Assembly: GCF_900108345.1 (NCBI RefSeq)
Contig: NZ_FNVV01000013.1
Location: 1,338,944-1,402,943 of the forward strand
Source of the DNA: Bacteroides ndongoniae
Lineage (GTDB): Bacteria; Bacteroidota; Bacteroidia; Bacteroidales; Bacteroidaceae
Direction of reading: 5' to 3'
Length of the DNA stretch: 64,000 nucleotides
The translations under genes and the position numbers were made by a program. The notes beneath the pieces are model-generated. The model worked only from the letters and a program-made list of their open reading frames with translations, was not told where the DNA came from and did no database searches. Of the stretch, positions 18,582 to 27,800 are shown piece by piece (positions within the stretch are counted from its first letter, which is position 1; every line of letters begins with the position of its first letter).

Positions 18582-20174
18582 TTACTTGTTACGTTTTTTG
18601 CGTGCTAATGTCTGTATACACTCTCTGCGGGGGATGATGACCGATACTCCGTGGTATTCAATTTCCTCGCGTATCACTTGCTTCATTTCTTCGTAGTTCT
18701 TCTTCAGAGGCACTACTACGCGGATGTGTTCCGGTGCTACACCAATGCCGGCGCAGATGGCTTCCAGACGTCCGGTTCCGGCAGAGTCCTGTCCACCTGT
18801 CATGGCGGTTGTTTCGTTGTCCGAGATGACGATGGTGACGTTGGCATTCTCGTTGACACAATCCAGCAGACCTGTCATGCCCGAGTGAGTGAAAGTCGAG
18901 TCACCGATGACGGCTACCGATGGATATAATCCTGCATCGGCCGCTCCTTTGGCCATGGTGATAGAAGCTCCCATGTCTACACACGAGTTGATGGCGTGGA
19001 AGGGGGCGTTGGCTCCCAGTGTATAGCAACCGATGTCGCTGAATACCTTGTGCGAGGGATATTCTTCTTTCAGCACCTGTGTCAGTACGGTGTACATGTC
19101 GCGGTGTCCGCAGCCTTCGCACAGTGCGGGCGGTCTCATTTCTACCAGTGACGGAACGCTGAATTCAGCCTTGTTTTCCTTGCCTACGGCACGTGCCACA
19201 CTGTCGGGGGTCAGTTCGCCGTCGGTCGGCAGTGTACCGTCCAGTCTTCCTTTCACTTTGACGCCCAGTCCCAGATAACCTTTCAGCTGCTTTTCTACAA
19301 AGGGCTGTCCGTCTTCCAGCACCAGAATCTCTTCGCATTCGTTTATCAGCTGTGTCAGTTGCTTCTTGGGCAGCGGGTACTGACCTATTTTCAGCACGGG
19401 ATATTCGCAGCCTTCGGGATAGCTTTCCATCAGGTAGTTGTAGCCGATGCCACAAGCTACGATACCCAGTTTCTTATTGGGTCCGTCAATGTATTTGTTG
19501 AAGGGAGAATTTTCGGATGCTTTTACAAACTCGTCCTGTTGTTGTAGCAGGGCTTTGTAGCGTTTGCGGGCATTTCCCGGCAACAGGATGAACTGACGCG
19601 GGTCGTCGCTGAAAGCCAGTTCGTTCTGAGCCTGTTGTTCCTTGCGTTCTACGCCCGAGCGCGAATGGGCCAGACGGGTAACGATGCGCAACAGCAGGGG
19701 TTCGCCCGTCTGTTCGGAGAAGCGGAAACCTTCGTAGGCCATGTCGTAGGCCTCCTGCTGACTGCTGGGTTCGAATATAGGTATCAGTGCAAAGTCGCCG
19801 TAGAAGCGGCTGTCCTGTTCGTTTTGTGAAGAGTGCATGCTGGGGTCGTCGGCTGCCACGACTATCATTCCGCCTTTAACACCAGTCATGGCTGCATTGA
19901 TGAAACAGTCGGCTGCCACGTTCATTCCTACATGCTTCATGCAGACCAGCGACCGTTTTCCGGCAAACGACATGCCCAGTGCAGCTTCCATGGCCGTCTT
20001 TTCATTGGAGCACCACCGGTTGTGGATGTTCCGTTCGGCCGTTATAGGCATCATCTGTATGTATTCGGTGATTTCAGTAGACGGAGTGCCCGGATAGGCG
20101 TAAACGCCCGAAAGTCCGGCATCTAGTGCAGCTTGCGCTATGGCTTCGTCGCCAAGTAAAAGTTGTTTGCTCAT
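18582..20174 (-). CDS. iorA: Indolepyruvate:ferredoxin oxidoreductase, alpha subunit
   Basis: A 530-residue subunit. The N-terminal pyrimidine-binding domain is LLLGDEAIAQAALDAGLSGVYAYPGTPSTEI, and the C-terminal thiamine-diphosphate domain has CEGCGHRDMY and GDSTFTHSGMTGL. The usual C-terminal 8Fe ferredoxin domain of archaeal and many bacterial IorA proteins (about 600 residues) is absent: the protein ends KRNK without CxxCxxC clusters. Electrons would therefore need a separate ferredoxin. It is the first gene of the operon. Confidence 0.92.
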   Translation of the reverse strand: MSKQLLLGDEAIAQAALDAGLSGVYAYPGTPSTEITEYIQMMPITAERNIHNRWCSNEKTAMEAALGMSFAGKRSLVCMKHVGMNVAADCFINAAMTGVKGGMIVVAADDPSMHSSQNEQDSRFYGDFALIPIFEPSSQQEAYDMAYEGFRFSEQTGEPLLLRIVTRLAHSRSGVERKEQQAQNELAFSDDPRQFILLPGNARKRYKALLQQQDEFVKASENSPFNKYIDGPNKKLGIVACGIGYNYLMESYPEGCEYPVLKIGQYPLPKKQLTQLINECEEILVLEDGQPFVEKQLKGYLGLGVKVKGRLDGTLPTDGELTPDSVARAVGKENKAEFSVPSLVEMRPPALCEGCGHRDMYTVLTQVLKEEYPSHKVFSDIGCYTLGANAPFHAINSCVDMGASITMAKGAADAGLYPSVAVIGDSTFTHSGMTGLLDCVNENANVTIVISDNETTAMTGGQDSAGTGRLEAICAGIGVAPEHIRVVVPLKKNYEEMKQVIREEIEYHGVSVIIPRRECIQTLARKKRNK

Positions 20175-20335
20175 ATCTGTCTTTTTTAGGTATTAATTTA
20201 AAGTCTTTGAAGTTAATGGGTGGCTGTGAAACCGTCCTGCTTCAGGCAGGCGATGCCATCCTTTAGCTTCTTAACTTCTACAAGCTTTGCAGAACTTGCG
20301 AAACTTGTGTGGTTGTTTTTTCGGTTAGTTAACCG

Positions 20336-20343
20336 CAAATATA
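20336..20343 (-). promoter_or_regulatory. -7 promoter box upstream of iorA
   Basis: TATATTTG read on the minus strand, about 160 bases before the iorA start. This would leave a long 5' leader. The approximately 200 bases between iorA and mltG hold no gene. Confidence 0.45.
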
Positions 20344-20372
20344 AGCTTTTGCTTTTACATAAGAACACAAAA

Positions 20373-21407
20373 TCACTTAAAAATCTTTCTTTCGTTCAGG
20401 GCTTTCCAGTATTTGCGTGCATTTTTCATGTGTTCTGTGTAGTTGGATGCGAAGTTGTGTGTCCCCGAGAAGTCTTCTTTGGCACACATATAGATGTAGT
20501 CGTGCTTTTCATAATTCAGCACGGCATCGATTCCGACAGGAGTAGGGATGCGTATCGGTCCGGGAGGCAGTCCGATGTTGCGATACGTGTTGTACGGCGA
20601 ATCCACGGTCAGGTGCTTGTTGCTGATTCGTTTCAGTTGGAAGTCTTGCAGGGCAAATTTGACTGTAGGATCGGCCTGTAAAGGCATGTCTTTGTGCAGG
20701 CGGTTGATGTAAAGTCCTGCTACGGTAGGTTTTTCGGCGTTGTTGTTGGTCTCTTCTTCTACGATGGAAGCCAGTGTGCATACCTCTTCGGGCGTCATGC
20801 CTGCGGCTTGCGCCTTTTGTTTTCTTTCCTCATTCCAGAAGCGGCTGTGCTCTTTTTGCATCCGCTCTACGAACTGTTCCGCACTGATGTCCCAATATAC
20901 CTGATAGGTGTCGGGGATGAAAAGACAGGGCAGGGTCTCTTTCTGATAACCCCACTGCCGGATAAGCATCGTGTCGTTCAGCAGACTGGCTATTTCGGCA
21001 GAGTCTATCATGAGTTGTTTGCCTACGTTGCGTGCCAGGCGATCCAGTGTTCTGACGCTACCGATGGTGAGGTTCATAGGCTCCTGATAACCACGGTACA
21101 GTCGGCTGAATACGTGGTATGCATTGTCGGCAGGGCGAATGGCATAGCGTCCGGTGCGGATATGCTGGCCGTATTCCCTATAGCGTGCCAGTAGTTTGAA
21201 GCCGGACAGGCTGGCAGCTTTGCCTTGTGTCTTCAGCTTGTGGCAGACAGAGTCGATATTGTCGTCGCGGTCGATGTAGATATAGCTGGTTTTCGACGGA
21301 TGAAACTGGGGAGCCAGTAACAGGTAGTAAGCAGTTCCGGCACATGCCAGTCCAATGAGGACCAGGGCCGCCAGTCCTCCCAAAAGCATTTTCTGTTTCT
21401 TTTTCAT
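20373..21407 (-). CDS. mltG: Endolytic murein transglycosylase MltG
   Basis: A 344-residue YceG/MltG protein. It has one N-terminal transmembrane helix (about residues 8-30), a LysM-like region, then the catalytic region TLASIVEEETNNNAEKPTVAGLYINRL with the key glutamate. LQADPTVKFAL and YNTYRNIGLPPGPI are also typical. It cuts nascent glycan strands at the inner membrane and sets their length. It probably has its own promoter. Confidence 0.94.
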   Translation of the reverse strand: MKKKQKMLLGGLAALVLIGLACAGTAYYLLLAPQFHPSKTSYIYIDRDDNIDSVCHKLKTQGKAASLSGFKLLARYREYGQHIRTGRYAIRPADNAYHVFSRLYRGYQEPMNLTIGSVRTLDRLARNVGKQLMIDSAEIASLLNDTMLIRQWGYQKETLPCLFIPDTYQVYWDISAEQFVERMQKEHSRFWNEERKQKAQAAGMTPEEVCTLASIVEEETNNNAEKPTVAGLYINRLHKDMPLQADPTVKFALQDFQLKRISNKHLTVDSPYNTYRNIGLPPGPIRIPTPVGIDAVLNYEKHDYIYMCAKEDFSGTHNFASNYTEHMKNARKYWKALNERKIFK

Positions 21408-21484
21408 TTAAGTCTGAATACGTCGATTTTTTGTTCGTAAATCTTTGGAAAGAAGTGTGGCGTTTCTCTCTTTTCGTCTTGAAA

Positions 21485-21514
21485 CAAAAAAAAGAGATGC
21501 GGTCACATCTCTTT
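21485..21514 (-). terminator. Terminator of tRNA-Thr
   Basis: On the minus strand an AAAGAGATG/CATCTCTTT stem runs into eight T residues, just past the tRNA 3' end. Confidence 0.75.
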
Positions 21515-21526
21515 CTCTACATTTCG

Positions 21527-21599
<73 letters not shown>

Positions 21600-21809
21600 A
21601 ATCTCTTTTCGTTTTACGGGGTGCAAAGGTACTGTTTTATTTGGAACTGCAAAAATAATCGCTTGTTTTTTTAGGAGCGAATCGAAAAAGTAGGGGAAGT
21701 GGTTGGTGGGGGAGAAAGGATGGGGGATTTTAGTGAAGGGGTAAAATGGGGGAGTTCTGGCTTGAGGAATTGAAAACTAATCTCTTTTGTTTTTTTAGTT
21801 GAAATTGGG

Positions 21810-21856
21810 GTAGTAAAATTGTTTCGAATTAGTATTTTTGGATTATAAAGAACAGC
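21810..21856 (+). repeat. Decayed CRISPR repeat, separated from the main array
   Basis: Aligned without gaps to the 47-base repeats at 22349 and 22426, this stretch keeps the central AATTAGTAT, the TTTG and the end TATAAAGAACAGC, with several changes in its first half. It lies 415 bases before the next repeat, with a small gene in between. Confidence 0.65.
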
Positions 21857-21925
21857 TGTCTGAATATTCTTCCAGATGAATGAAATTAGTTATATTTAAA
21901 CTTTATCAAACATTAGATATTGAGC

Positions 21926-22252
21926 ATGGAAAAAAATAATTATTTACCTTTCTGTAGGTATTATAAAGGTGAGGAAGAGAACCCTTACAAAAATGGGGAT
22001 AAAAATCTATTTTGGTTTTATGAAGAGAAATGGATTGCGTTAAGCATTAATAAAGATGATATTCTTGGTGATATGCTTGATGAATATATTTCTGCTGGGC
22101 TTTCTGAGTTTAACATGATGGATGATACACCGATCACACTAAAAGCTCTTTTATTTAATCGTTATTGTCACTGGTATGGCGGATATGGATTAATCGAAGA
22201 TGCAAAAGCTTTTAAAAAGTTTTATTTGAACAGTTATACGAAAGAGGTGTAA
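21926..22252 (+). CDS. Small protein of unknown function encoded between CRISPR repeats
   Basis: A 108-residue protein starting at the ATG at 21926 (MEKNNYLPFCRYYKGEEENP). It is acidic and rich in aromatic residues (CHWYGGYGLIEDAKAF near the end), with no signal peptide or membrane segment. AT-rich codon use differs from both the chromosome and the ICE genes, suggesting separate acquisition. I recognise no family. It lies between a decayed repeat at 21810 and the first repeat of the main array. It could be a passenger gene, a toxin/antitoxin-like gene or a CRISPR-related factor; nothing in the sequence decides. Confidence 0.6.
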   Translation: MEKNNYLPFCRYYKGEEENPYKNGDKNLFWFYEEKWIALSINKDDILGDMLDEYISAGLSEFNMMDDTPITLKALLFNRYCHWYGGYGLIEDAKAFKKFYLNSYTKEV

Positions 22253-22271
22253 TCGTCTCTTTCCTTTTGTT

Positions 22272-22533
22272 GCTGTGGTTTGCTTTTTAATTAGTATCTT
22301 TGGACCATTGGAGACAACAATCGGCATTCAGGTAGCCCAAGCCGAGGTGTTGTGATTTGCTTTCAAATTAGTATCTTTGAACCATAAAGAACAGCTATTG
22401 GTTGCTTTCAACACTACAAAGATACGTTGTGATTTGCTTTCAAATTAGTATCTTTGAACCATAAAGAACAGCTAGCCTATTCGCTGATACAGGTCGTACG
22501 GAGTTGTGATTTGCTTTCAAATTAGTATATTTG
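22272..22533 (+). CRISPR. Type II-C-like CRISPR array remnant, four repeats and three spacers
   Basis: Repeats of 47 bases start at 22272, 22349, 22426 and 22503. Spacers of exactly 30 bases lie at 22319-22348, 22396-22425 and 22473-22502. Repeats 2 and 3 are identical. Repeat 1 is degenerate (starts GCTGTGG, ends CCATTGGAGACAAC). Repeat 4 agrees for 31 bases, with one change, and is then cut off. Length and sequence (GTTGTGATTTGCTTTCAAAT at the start) resemble the repeats of Bacteroides type II-C systems. No cas gene is in the window. Decay on the left suggests the leader-proximal, newer side was on the right. Confidence 0.88.
22525..22533 (+). other. Probable left attachment junction (attL) in CRISPR repeat 4
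   Basis: GTATATTTG matches the GTAnnTTTG part of the CTnDOT-family attachment core (GTANNTTTGC). The CRISPR repeat itself contains GTATCTTTG at this point. Sequence identity to the repeat ends exactly after TTTG. The bases from 22534 to about 22758 hold no convincing gene. The junction is inferred, since attR is not available. Confidence 0.55.
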
Positions 22534-22758
22534 TTGTAATCAGGTAGGTTTTATTTGACTATCAACAGATTGGATAAAACTCGCACGAGAACGGGCAATG
22601 GATAAGAAAAAGCCGGACTGTTCCGAACCGCCATATTTCTCATGCTTTCAAATAACTCTTTATCTCACTTGCAAAGATAACATTTCTTTCTGAAAAGGCC
22701 ATATAAACGGCTGCAATCTTACGGAATAAAAACATATCGGGAAAACGAGCATACCGTA

Positions 22759-22950
22759 GCCGAGTCCCCATAACCACAGGCAAAGGTAATTCGTGTTCTT
22801 CCCGTACAAGCAAGGCCAAGCCCTTCGGGTTCGTGGAAAAAATCATCCTCGCCCCGGAGGGCTTGCGGTATTTTTTCCCGAAGCCTTGCATGTACGGAAC
22901 ACGACCTTTTTAAGCCTGTAGTTATGGGAACTCCGGCCCCAGAAGCCGGA
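22759..22950 (+). promoter_or_regulatory. Structured leader, copy 1 of 5
   Basis: A long rod-like inverted repeat. From outside inwards: GCCG-AGT/ACT-CGGC, CCCATAAC/GTTATGGG, ACAGGC/GCCTGT, TCGTGTTC/GAACACGA, CGTACA/TGTACG, GCAAGGC/GCCTTGC, and GGAAAAAAT/ATTTTTTCC. The apical core is ATCATCCTCGC...TTGCGGTATT. A short hairpin TCCGGC/GCCGGA (22932-22950) follows and shares its left arm with the base of the rod, so the two folds compete. It ends 20 bases before the start codon at 22971. Confidence 0.75.
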
Positions 22951-22970
22951 CTAACAAAAAATCAAATGTT

Positions 22971-23801
22971 ATGTTACAGGCAACAAAGAACAAGTACACG
23001 GTGGAAACACTCAAGCCACTGAACATTCTGTACGATCACAAGCACTGGCTGACACAGCAGGACGTGGATATGGCCAACGGTTATGTGGAACTGATAGAAA
23101 GGACACGCTCTGAAAAGATTCCGCAGGTCGGAGACAGACTCATCTATGTGGACAGATACGGGAAATATTACGGCAACGCCCTCATCGAGAAACGCAAAAA
23201 TACGGACGGACTGATTTCCATCTGTGAAATCCCCTATGTCCCTTTTATCTGGGAAGAGTATGACGGTATAGGTTTAAGCGTCAGCGGAGGATCCTTCCAT
23301 CATATTGACCCCCGCCAGTTAAAGTTCGTCAGATGGACGGAAGGGGTATTCCAAGACTGGGGCAACTGCGGTGCGTGCGCCAACGGTGCCGTCGCATTCA
23401 CGGCAAGAGTGCCGTTATGGTCCTATTCCGAACCTGACCCTCTCTACGGCGATTTCACCACGGAAACATGGAGACAGTATTATCTGACAAAAAACACGGG
23501 TCCGGACGCACGCAACCTGTACCAGGGCTACGACATAGCTTTCAGGACCGAAGATGACTTCCAGCAGTTCCTGAAGGACTATGAAGGGACCGTGTTCAAG
23601 GGCAACTAGGAAAACCATATCGTTCTCTGGTGTTTCCGTCATGAGAACCAGTTCCTGCCGCAGCACGAGTGGGACAAAATAGATGTCCAGGCCGTGGAAC
23701 GGCGTCTCAACTTTTATCTCGAACAGGTCAAGCTGGTCAAGGACATGGACAGCCACATCACCTACTGCTACCGAATCAAACCCGAAATTGACAATCTCTA
23801 A
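22971..23801 (+). pseudogene. DUF4121-type protein gene with an in-frame amber stop
   Basis: The frame reads 212 residues to TAG at 23607-23609. It then continues open in the same frame for 63 more codons to TAA at 23799, with clear coding character (ENHIVLWCFRHENQFLPQ, then RRLNFYLEQVKLVKD). The full-length product would be about 276 residues. I believe it is related to the DUF4121 family of Bacteroidales conjugative elements, of unknown function. A cysteine pair (WGNCGACANG) lies at about residue 130. It may be a nonsense mutant giving a shortened protein, or a site of read-through. It is the first gene after leader copy 1. Confidence 0.65.
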
Positions 23802-23813
23802 AATAATACAGTT

Positions 23814-24755
23814 ATGCAGACAACAGCAACAACAGCAGCAGGCAGCCACACTGACCTGCTCACAGGAATCCTGAACGTACAAGTGAGAAACGAGGACAAG
23901 ATTACAGAACAGGACAGGCAGTATTGCCAGCTCCAGCAGGACCAGCTCTACAAAACGCTTGACCGTATCGACCGATGGTATGCCATCTTCAAGGAAGAAG
24001 CGGAACGGTACCGGGAAACAAAGAACTTCAAGTATGAGGATAACGGTAAGGTCACTATACGGAATTTCCATTTCAACTACAGCGGGGAGGATGACTATAC
24101 CCACAACGAATTCAAACCGTTTGACCTCATCAACGAGCTTGCGGACAACAACTGCAATGCCAACGCGAATTTTGCGAGTCGCATCATTTCCTATTTCAAC
24201 AGGACCTACAATGTAGATGTCCCTGTTCCTGTAATCGACGAGAAGGCCATGCGCATGGGGTTCCGTCCGGTCTACCAGACTTACGTGGACACGGTCATCG
24301 AACACCTCGGCGGAAAAAGTTTCCGTGAGACCGCAGAGGAAGAACTGCTGGCCCGTTTTCTGAAAACGGTACAGCCTTCCCGCTGGAGCAAGGTGAAGCC
24401 CGAACTGAAAAAGGACAAGATAACTTTCCCTGACATCGTGTCCTGGGACAGCATCCATCTGGAATACCACAAGGAATATGAGTTCTCGTATGACTGCGGG
24501 AGGAAAGTGGACATTTTCTGCGAAGGTATCGCATACGGGGCGGATGACGTGATAAACGGTTCAAGCGGTATGGTCATCGGCCTTGACAGACGCGATGTGG
24601 ATATAACCGAATGGTACAGCCTCACCCTGACCAATGCAGAGCAGATCAAGTTCTACAAGAACGGACGCATCGACGTGCGCTTCAAAGACAGCCGAGCCGC
24701 AGAGAACTGCTACAGGAAGCTGCGGCTGGATGAAATCACACTCAGAGAAGACTGA
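23814..24755 (+). CDS. ICE accessory protein of unknown function
   Basis: A 313-residue soluble protein, starting 12 bases after the preceding reading frame. The first 15 residues are rich in Thr, Ala and Gln. A charged helical region (EQDRQYCQLQQDQLYKTLDR) comes next, then a mixed body containing NELADNNCNANANFASRI and YDCGRKVDIFCEGIAYGADD. No catalytic motif is apparent. It belongs to the operon under leader copy 1, between the DUF4121-type gene and the methyltransferase-helicase. The family is common in conjugative elements of gut Bacteroidales as far as I recall, but has no known role. Confidence 0.75.
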   Translation: MQTTATTAAGSHTDLLTGILNVQVRNEDKITEQDRQYCQLQQDQLYKTLDRIDRWYAIFKEEAERYRETKNFKYEDNGKVTIRNFHFNYSGEDDYTHNEFKPFDLINELADNNCNANANFASRIISYFNRTYNVDVPVPVIDEKAMRMGFRPVYQTYVDTVIEHLGGKSFRETAEEELLARFLKTVQPSRWSKVKPELKKDKITFPDIVSWDSIHLEYHKEYEFSYDCGRKVDIFCEGIAYGADDVINGSSGMVIGLDRRDVDITEWYSLTLTNAEQIKFYKNGRIDVRFKDSRAAENCYRKLRLDEITLRED

Positions 24756-24774
24756 TTCATGAAATACTTATTCA

Positions 24775-24805
24775 GGCACCCCGTAAGACATCCTTGCGGG
24801 GTGTC
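24775..24805 (+). terminator. Hairpin before the methyltransferase-helicase gene
   Basis: GGCACCCCG pairs with CGGGGTGTC around a 12-base loop, followed by a T-containing stretch. It may be an attenuator between the two genes. The T-run is weak. Confidence 0.5.
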
Positions 24806-24835
24806 TTCGTTTCCAACCATTAAAAAAGAAAAGAC

Positions 24836-27800
24836 ATGTATGCCATCATACCCCAACAGATTCCCCAGGACAGGCGTGCCGAGGTCAACGAGAAGATTCT
24901 TTTCGCCATAGACTCCGGCAAGGACCTCGTCCCGAAGGAAAGCATCTACAACTGCTACACGGGAACCGGAGGACTGCACAGCCTCAGACAGTCGGACTTC
25001 GCCAGCTACCATGACTATGCCGAGGCCAAGAAGGAATTTGAGATGGGACAGTTCTTCACCCCGCACGACATATGCCGAAACATGATGGAAGCCCTATCCC
25101 CGACATCTACGGAAATGGTGCTTGACATGTGCTGCGGCATGGGCAACTTCTTCAACCATCTGCCCAACCTGCACAATGCCTACGGATTCGACATCGACGG
25201 CAAGGCGGTGGCCGTTGCCAGATACCTCTACCCGGAAGCCCATATCGAGAAATGCGACATACAGCTGTACAATCCCGAACAGCGTTTCGACATCATTGTC
25301 GGAAATCCGCCCTTCAACCTGAAATTTGATTACAGGCTGTCGCAGGAATTCTACATGGACAAGGCCTATGACGTGCTCAACCCTGCCGGAATCCTGATGG
25401 TCATCGTCCCTCTCTCCTTCATGCAGAACGAGTTCTGGGAAAAGACACGCGTGGCGAAAATCAACTCGAATTTCTCCTTCATCGGCCAGACCAGGCTGGA
25501 ACATTCAGCCTTCTCTACGGTGGGCGTACAGAATTTCGCAACAAAAATCATGGTATTCCTCCGCCGTTCCCTCCATATTGAAATGCAGCCCTACAACGCG
25601 GAAGAGTTTGTCAGCATGGATGAGCTGAAGAAACGCATAGCCGAAGTACGGAAAATGAAACACCGGCTGCGCTTCCAACTGATGCGGGAGTCCAACCATA
25701 TAGACAAGGAAGAACTGGAACAGTTCGAGTACAGGCTCGCCAAGTACATGTACGAACTGAAAACCCATGCCGTGCTGAACAGGCACATCGAAAAGGCGGA
25801 AGCACTGGTGTCCAAATTCCGCAACCAGAAACCACCGGAAGGTGCCACCAGGGAACAGATAAAGGAATGGGAACGCAAGAAGCTGACCACCGGCAAGGTT
25901 CTCGGCATCATCCGCAGGTACATCACCTCGCAGAACGTGGTGCCGCGCAAGGAAGTGGCATTGGTGAAGACATCCTACGGCTTCAAGCTGAAACAGTATG
26001 CCCCGCGTCTGCTCGACAAGGTCACGCACAAGGCCGCAGGCATCAACGACATCATACTCGGAAGGGCCGAACTCCCGATGCCGGAAACCGTCACGGAAAA
26101 GAACATGCGGCAGATCCGTGCCGCCAGAAAACTGATACGGCGCAAACAGAGGCAATATGAGACCCAGAATCTCCAGTTTGCGGAAATGCGGGAAGATGAC
26201 GGTCTGAAGGAATACCTGGACCGCACCAGGTTCATCAACAAGGAAGGTGAAGTCTGCGAATTCACGGACTTGCAGAAACACGACCTGAACCTCGTGTTGC
26301 AGAAACGCTACGCCCTGCTGAACTGGCAGCAGGGTTCAGGCAAGACCGCCGCCGTCTATCACAGGGCGAAATACCTGCTCAAGTTCAGAAAGGCAAAGAA
26401 CGTCATCATACTTGCCCCGGCCATCGCCACCAACATGACCTGGATACCGTTCCTTACCATAAACAAGGAACGCTTCCGTACAATACAGACCGCCGGCGAC
26501 CTCGACAACGTACCGGAAGGGACATTCCTTGTCGTCTCCACCTCCATGCTCCGGAAACTGAAAAGAGGACTGATGCGTTTCGTAAAACGCACTTCCGGCA
26601 AACTGTGCCTTGTCTTCGACGAGTCGGACGAAATCACCAATCCCACATCGCAGCGTACAAGAAACATCCTGTGCATATTCAGAAGGCTCAGGTACAAGAT
26701 TCTCGATACCGGAACAACCACCCGCAACAACATCGCGGAACTGTACAGCCAGTTCGAACTGCTCTACAACAATTCGGTGAACATGATATGCTGGAGCCCG
26801 CAGGTCTACCACGAAAACAGGGACCACGAGATAGAGGAAGAGAACAACCCGGATTACGGAACACCGTTCCCCGCCTTCAGGGGGCATGTCCTTTTCCGTG
26901 CCTGCCACTGTCCGGGGAAAGCCACTGTATTCGGCATCGAGAAACAGAACCAGGACGTGTACAACAAGGACGAACTCTCCGAACTTATCGGCAAGACGGT
27001 CATCACCCGCAAATTCCGTGACTTCGCGGGTGAGAAATACCGGATACGGACACATACCGTCCGCCCCTCGGAAGGAGAACACGAGGTATACCGTGTCATC
27101 ATCGAGGAATTCTGCCGCATCTGCGAACTGTACTACAACAGCACGGGAGACACGAAAAAGGATGCAGGGCTGAGACTCATGAGGCAGATCAAACTGCTTA
27201 TCAAGGCCTGCTCGGTACCGCACCTGATAAAGGGGTATTACGGCGACAGGTATCCCTCCAAGACCCGGTATATCGAAAGGCTTGTAAGGGAAATACCGGG
27301 CAAGGTAGCCATCGGATGTACCACGCTGGCGGCATTTGACCTGTATGAGAGCTATATCCGGGAACATTTTCCTGACAGACCTGTATATGTGGTCAAGGGA
27401 GATGTCGCCTTCAAAAAACGGCAAAGTATCGTGACGGAATTCGACTCCACCATCAACGGCATCCTGATATGCACGCAACAGAGCCTGAGCAGTTCCGTGA
27501 ACATACCTACCTGCAACGACGTGATACTGGAGTCCCTGCAATGGAACATCCCCCGCATGGAACAGTTCTATTTCCGCTTCATCCGTCTCGATTCCAGAGA
27601 AATGAAGGATGTCCACTACGTCACCTACGAAGATTCGGTCGAACAGAACCTGATGGCACTGGTACTGACCAAGGAGCGTCTGAACGAATTCATCAAGACC
27701 GGGGAGGTCAAGGAACAGTCAGAAATCTTCGAGGAATTCGACATCACGATGTCCGTCATCGACAGCCTGCTCGTCCGCACGCAGGACAGTGAAGGCAAAA

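Noticed and set aside
22534..22758. A gene or integrase at the left end of the ICE
   Set aside because: No frame in this stretch has coding character or motifs. The integrase must be at the unseen right end.
22640..22891. Minus-strand reading frame of 83 codons over leader copy 1
   Set aside because: Similar antisense frames with a shared ARMIF-type peptide occur over copies 2 and 4 because the apical core is conserved. They overlap the hairpins and look like by-products of the structured element, not genes.
26336..27616. Minus-strand frame of over 400 codons inside the methyltransferase-helicase gene
   Set aside because: It is a shadow of a well-supported coding sequence, with no recognisable domain.
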